Shown: in pieces, positions 4,909 through 8,548 of the stretch
Layout of the letters: the number at the start of each line of letters is the position of its first letter
How positions within the stretch are numbered: position 1 is the first letter of the stretch
Assembly: GCA_905480565.1 (NCBI GenBank)
Contig: CAJQQW010000194.1
Location: 1-8,548, forward strand
Reading direction: 5' to 3'
Length of the DNA stretch: 8,548 bases
Source of the DNA: an uncultured Halioglobus sp.
Lineage (GTDB): Bacteria > Pseudomonadota > Gammaproteobacteria > Pseudomonadales > Halieaceae
Notes under the pieces: generated by a model
Seen by the model: the letters and a program-made list of their open reading frames with translations, nothing else
Databases searched by the model: none
What the model was told of the DNA's origin: nothing
Position numbers and translations under genes: made by a program

Positions 4909-7158
4909 CTAATCCTGATCGATTAAAGCACTGACGTCGCGCCGCCCGTGCTCGTAGTCTACAAATATTGGCGAGGACCAGGCTCTCTCCTCCACATCAG
5001 CCAGACAATCATCATTGTAAGCGGTTGCGTCGTTCACATTGCATGGGCTAACCGAAATACACTGTCCGGCCTCATCGTATTCGCAGCGCAGATTTTCGCC
5101 ATTTACCGTTGGGGAAGCGGCCTGCAGAGCACGCACATAATACAGTGCATCACGACCAGCGCTGCGGTATTCAGGGTCACTAAAACGTACCGTACAGCCG
5201 TTGCCCTGATCCTCACAAGGCAAAACGCGCCAAGGGTCTTCGATTAGCGAACCAACCTCCTCAAATTCGTTGACCTGCGGTTGGATTTTCACAACCTCAA
5301 TACGATCGATACGTTTACGGCGGTCTCCCGGAAAGTAGCACTGGGCGCCGCACAACCGCTCTAAACGGTCCTGAGACAGCGCTCGATGACTATCAGCTGG
5401 ACAACCGTCCTTTTGTTCAAAAGCGCCTAAAGCATTTACCTCGAACTCAGGTATTGTGTTTTGAGTGACAATGGTGCCCATGGGCTGTCTTTCCCCCTCG
5501 CTCACCAGGTCAAACCACAGCAGGATACGATCTCCGCTAGTGCCGTAGACCTCTTTACGCTCCAGCGCGCTCCATACAGACTGCCGATCACGCCCTGTGG
5601 CATGCACCGCCACCAGTCCGCCGGTACCAAAAAAAGATGCAAATCGTTCAAAATACGGGCCAGACAGACCGCCAGTCTCTTGCAGAGTAATGAAATCAGG
5701 TTTGGGCTCCTGCTCGACCAGGAACGCAGGGGGGCCGAGCAGGCCCAGTGCTGCATCAGACATCCTGCGTCGCATGATCTCCTTATATCCGGTGCCCGGC
5801 CGCGCAGTATGAACATCGGATGAACCAATCATGCCCCAGCGAAAGCGCTTGGGTGCTACAGCAGAGTTATCAAAATTGCGAATCGCCAAGCCATACTGCA
5901 CAGACAACATCGGCCGATGGTTGTAGGCCGGCATATAGCAATCGCGACATTGTCCAGCGTCCAGCCAGTCCTCGACCCGTCCGCCAGGAATCGTCCAATG
6001 ACCTGAATCCTTGGTCAGAATAAAGTTCGCACGGGTGTCTGCCGCCCTGCTGTCACACTGCGACCTGAGCTCACCCGATGCCAGACAGCGATCGCGAATT
6101 ATCTCACCGGCGCGCCAACATTCCGGCAAATAATCGCTCGTCGGTGGCGGGCATTGAGCATCCCCTTGATTATCCTGCAGTACCGCGCGCCAGGGTCTGT
6201 ATTCCTCGATGTTACCGTGCCCTGAAAATACCTCGATCAGTGGCTCGTGTTTATCGGGGCTGGTGTGCGCAGCCAGCTGCTTGTCCCAGCTGCTGCCTGG
6301 CGGAGTATAAAAGCCCCAGGTGTTGCCATGGGGAATCGCCAGGTAAGGAAAACCCCAGTCATCCATCTTGGCGAACAACTCTGAGGGTGTAGGGGCGCTT
6401 TCCTGGCAATCAAACGGCAGGTCACGGACAGGCTCACCCGTCACACAGGGTATTAGCTCATCGCGGTCCTGCAAGAAACGCATAAAGTCGAAGTATCGCT
6501 GCCGCTCCTCACTACTGTTTGCGCCTGCAATCATTAGCAGGCGCATTATCGTGCCATAAGGGTCCATACCACTGGGAAACAACTGTTCGCGTGAAGCGAT
6601 AGGGCGTATCGGTACATCTCCTTCCGTGGTATCGCGAAGAACAATATTTTTGTGGCCGTAATGCTCTGCCGGTGTGTCCCCAATCTGAGTCCACTCCCAA
6701 CCCAGAAACGTGACCATATCGGGATTATTCGGATCACCCGCCGCTGCGTTGCACTGCCGAACCATATCTCTTGTTTGAGACCACTGCGCAGCGGTCAGGC
6801 CCTCCGCATGATCGTTAATTGACCAGAAATCCAGCACGGCACAGTAGCGCGCAAAATCACAGGCGTCTGCGGGCGGGTGCGAGCCCTCCCCCCGATACAT
6901 CGGCAGGCTAATGTTATATGCGTCGAACGAATAGGTAGTGTGCGTATGCAGGTCTCCGAACAGGATCTGCTTATCACCCCCAGTCGGACTCAACGTTCCC
7001 TCAAGTTGGAACCGAGCATCTGCACCACGCGGGCTCCCCTCCAAAGTACCTGTAGACTGCCGCTCACCAAAAAAACCCGTCGTCGCCAGGTACACCCAAA
7101 CACCTGTTCCGAACAATGCGGCTACAAAAAGAAACAAGACAAAACGAGTGAATTTCAT
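4909..7158 (-). CDS. Membrane-anchored or exported DUF3604 (PHP-like) protein
   Basis: This 749-residue protein starts with a single hydrophobic segment (about 5-27) after KFTR, giving an N-terminal anchor or uncleaved signal with the rest in the periplasm. The body is DUF3604, a PHP-like metal-dependent fold. GDLHTHTTYSFDAY (68-81) supplies the HxH pair H71/H73. SINDHAEG (113-120) gives D116/H117, GWEWTQ (153-158) gives E155, EHYGHKN (165-171) H166/H169, IPHGNTWG (275-282) H277, FSGHG (311-315) H314, and GSSDVH (445-450) D448/H450. These match the spread of metal ligands in PHP hydrolases, which hydrolyse phosphate esters or related bonds. DUF3604 itself has no agreed reaction. The 20 cysteines, none before residue 100, fit disulfides outside the cytoplasm. 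The Shine-Dalgarno is weak. It is last in the minus-strand series, 54 bases after the SDR, and ends 18 bases from the convergent methyltransferase stop. Confidence 0.88.
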   Translation of the reverse strand: MKFTRFVLFLFVAALFGTGVWVYLATTGFFGERQSTGTLEGSPRGADARFQLEGTLSPTGGDKQILFGDLHTHTTYSFDAYNISLPMYRGEGSHPPADACDFARYCAVLDFWSINDHAEGLTAAQWSQTRDMVRQCNAAAGDPNNPDMVTFLGWEWTQIGDTPAEHYGHKNIVLRDTTEGDVPIRPIASREQLFPSGMDPYGTIMRLLMIAGANSSEERQRYFDFMRFLQDRDELIPCVTGEPVRDLPFDCQESAPTPSELFAKMDDWGFPYLAIPHGNTWGFYTPPGSSWDKQLAAHTSPDKHEPLIEVFSGHGNIEEYRPWRAVLQDNQGDAQCPPPTSDYLPECWRAGEIIRDRCLASGELRSQCDSRAADTRANFILTKDSGHWTIPGGRVEDWLDAGQCRDCYMPAYNHRPMLSVQYGLAIRNFDNSAVAPKRFRWGMIGSSDVHTARPGTGYKEIMRRRMSDAALGLLGPPAFLVEQEPKPDFITLQETGGLSGPYFERFASFFGTGGLVAVHATGRDRQSVWSALERKEVYGTSGDRILLWFDLVSEGERQPMGTIVTQNTIPEFEVNALGAFEQKDGCPADSHRALSQDRLERLCGAQCYFPGDRRKRIDRIEVVKIQPQVNEFEEVGSLIEDPWRVLPCEDQGNGCTVRFSDPEYRSAGRDALYYVRALQAASPTVNGENLRCEYDEAGQCISVSPCNVNDATAYNDDCLADVEERAWSSPIFVDYEHGRRDVSALIDQD

Positions 7159-7212
7159 TGGCTTATTTTTACCGCCGAGTAACCAGACTTGCTGATGCTT
7201 AAGGCCAACCGG

Positions 7213-7977
7213 CTAGTCGAAACGCGGCAACCTACCATTTTGTTGCCCGCCGGACAGGTCCAGTATCTGCCCGTTGATATAACCTGAACGCTGCGAATCT
7301 GAAAGGAATAGCGCTGCTTCGGCCATATCTTCCAGCGTACCCATACGCTGACAGGGCGTATTCTTGATATGGGCATCAATAACGGGCTGCATGTCGAAAA
7401 AACTATCTGTCATGTCGGTCTGGATAAGCCCGGCGGCAATAGAATTGAAGCGGACGTTAGTGCCTTGCTCCCCGTACTCAACCGCCGCAACTCTGACTGC
7501 GTAGTCAATGCCTGCTCTAGCCGCTGAATAAGCGGCAAGACCCGGACCAGGCAGGCGCGCGGTTAAAGAAGAGATTGTAATAACCGAACCGCCCTGCGTC
7601 ATAGCGGCAGCCGCGTGTCGGAAAAATAGCAATGCACCGACCACACTGACTTCCATCGTGGGACGGATATCATCCGCGGTGATTTCCGCAATTACGACCC
7701 CTGAATGTATACCCGCGGAGAAAACCGCTATGTCCACGTTACCATAAGCTTCTGTAGCGACCTTGAAAAGGTTTTGAATATCGCCATCGCGAGTAACATC
7801 ACACGCGACCGCGGTGCCTTTTATCTCAGCCGCGAGTTTTTCAAGCGGCTCCTTCCGCCGCGCAGAAACAACCGTATTTGCGCCTTCCGCCGCTAACCGT
7901 CGAGCAATAGCGGTGCCGAAGTTTGCCGTGCCGGAAGCACCCAATATCACTGCTGTTTTCCCTGCGAGTGTGGACAT
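7213..7977 (-). CDS. SDR-family oxidoreductase with altered catalytic residues
   Basis: This complete 254-residue classical SDR has the usual length. The glycine-rich motif is GASGTANFG (about 13-21). Residues SARR after the second strand (38-41) favour NADP(H). CDV (59-61) and FSAG (86-89, for NNAG) follow. The catalytic Ser is S137 in ITISS and Tyr is Y150, but YSAAR puts R154 where the conserved Lys of YxxxK belongs. By hand alignment the tetrad Asn is S111. The C-terminus has the normal NSIAAGLIQTDMT and SGYINGQILDLSGGQ segments, so the fold looks intact. The ATG at 7977 fits the family's start; a TTG at 7983 has better spacing from AAAAAGG (5 bases against 11) and would add two residues. 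It lies between the RDH-like SDR (60 bases) and DUF3604 (54 bases), likely cotranscribed. Substrate unknown. Confidence 0.88.
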   Translation of the reverse strand: MSTLAGKTAVILGASGTANFGTAIARRLAAEGANTVVSARRKEPLEKLAAEIKGTAVACDVTRDGDIQNLFKVATEAYGNVDIAVFSAGIHSGVVIAEITADDIRPTMEVSVVGALLFFRHAAAAMTQGGSVITISSLTARLPGPGLAAYSAARAGIDYAVRVAAVEYGEQGTNVRFNSIAAGLIQTDMTDSFFDMQPVIDAHIKNTPCQRMGTLEDMAEAALFLSDSQRSGYINGQILDLSGGQQNGRLPRFD

Positions 7978-8037
7978 GTTCAAAATTACCTTTTTGTTCG
8001 TGAAAAGTGAAGAAAACGTCTATGGGCGATTTACCCG

Positions 8038-8548
8038 CTACGATCTGTTATCAGCGAAATCTGTCATTTGACAACTACGCTGCCATAGCGCCGCGCAGGC
8101 ATCCTCGTCTTGCGCGATCTTCTGTAACATCTTTCTTTCGCGACAATCGCTAAAAAATAGCCCGCCGCGGTGTTCGTACTCGGGACTGGTAGCTGCATAC
8201 ACCGAGGTGGCCGCGCCACGCGGGACCGTTTTCATAAACGGCACCATAAACAGACCGAGCAACATAAATGGAATCGATTGGTCACGAGCAAGCTCTGTTG
8301 CAATCACTCCCGGATGCAAAGCATTGGCGAAGATGCCTTCCCCGGCATAACGTCGGTTTAATTCATTAGAGAACATCAGGTTCATCAACTTCGAATCACC
8401 ATAAGAGCGGAAGCCGCTAAACTTACGCGACTCCCAATTGAGATCTTGAAGCTGCGGTGTAAGCGTTGCCATTCCCATAGCTGAAGAGGAGACCATTACC
8501 ACGCGCGCTCCCTTTGCTGCCGATAAGGCGTCGAGAAGCAGGTTGGTA
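8038..8548 (-). CDS. Retinol-dehydrogenase-like SDR, C-terminal part, cut by the window edge
   Basis: About 169 C-terminal residues of an SDR enter from the right edge; the N-terminal Rossmann motif lies outside. The visible part starts TNLLLDALSAAKGARVVMVSSSA, the usual helix 4/strand 5 region. LNWESRKFSGFRSYGDSKLMNLMF carries an intact YxxxK (YGDSK). NALHPGVIATEL is the PG motif typical of retinol dehydrogenase/WWOX-like SDRs, where the long insert after VSS (about 20 residues before the Tyr) is also normal. A hydrophobic stretch PFMLLGLFMVPFM near the substrate lid suggests a lipophilic substrate or membrane contact. The end, AAQDED-like and cysteine-containing, matches the RDH C-terminal helix only loosely. 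Its stop is 60 bases before the next SDR on the same strand, so it is probably the upstream partner in one operon. Substrate not determinable. Confidence 0.88.
   Translation of the reverse strand, partial: TNLLLDALSAAKGARVVMVSSSAMGMATLTPQLQDLNWESRKFSGFRSYGDSKLMNLMFSNELNRRYAGEGIFANALHPGVIATELARDQSIPFMLLGLFMVPFMKTVPRGAATSVYAATSPEYEHRGGLFFSDCRERKMLQKIAQDEDACAALWQRSCQMTDFADNRS

Noticed and set aside
5461..5828. Open frames on both strands within the DUF3604 gene
   Set aside because: They are out-of-frame or antisense to a continuous 749-residue protein with conserved motifs, and they have unlike-protein composition.
1..8548. CRISPR array, tRNA/rRNA, transposase, phage or toxin-antitoxin genes
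   Set aside because: I looked for direct repeats with spacers, cloverleaf sequences, terminal inverted repeats and small paired genes and saw none.

Overview
The window reads as chromosomal DNA of a bacterium with moderate GC. It is most likely a proteobacterium, and the mix of short-chain dehydrogenases, an ACAD11-type acyl-CoA dehydrogenase, small SnoaL/ketosteroid-isomerase-like proteins and a DUF3604 protein is typical of marine Gammaproteobacteria such as Halieaceae or Spongiibacteraceae. That placement is inference from gene content; no rRNA or other marker is present. I see no tRNA, rRNA, CRISPR array, insertion sequence or phage gene. Nine genes are present, two of them cut by the window edges.

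Left third (1-3000), a lipid or steroid-like redox neighbourhood. A truncated SDR (1-370, minus) diverges from a flavin-type split-barrel protein of the pyridoxamine-phosphate-oxidase (PPOX) family (518-1018, plus). The region between them carries a sigma70-like promoter with two inverted repeats. The PPOX gene converges on an NTF2/ketosteroid-isomerase-like gene (1042-1470, minus). Upstream of that, on the same strand but 298 bases away, is an acyl-CoA dehydrogenase with an ACAD10/11-type active site (1769-2998, minus).

Middle (3000-4900), the least ordinary part. A plus-strand pair diverges from the acyl-CoA dehydrogenase. Its first gene (3211-3438) encodes a 75-residue exported or membrane protein whose predicted mature end begins YLDPGTGS. 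The second (3496-4890) encodes a 464-residue protein with a kinase-like N-terminal half and a class I SAM methyltransferase C-terminal half. They probably form an operon with an undescribed job at the cell envelope.

Right half (4909-8548), a minus-strand series transcribed toward the centre: the C-terminal part of a retinol-dehydrogenase-like SDR, a complete SDR whose YxxxK lysine is an arginine, and a 749-residue membrane-anchored DUF3604/PHP-like protein. Gaps of 54 to 60 bases suggest one transcript. It ends 18 bases from the methyltransferase stop, tail to tail, with no visible intrinsic terminator.

How the genes cooperate is inference. The SDRs, acyl-CoA dehydrogenase and isomerase-like protein fit oxidation of an alcohol, acyl or steroid-like substrate. 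The membrane protein/methyltransferase pair and the DUF3604 protein look like separate, envelope-facing functions.
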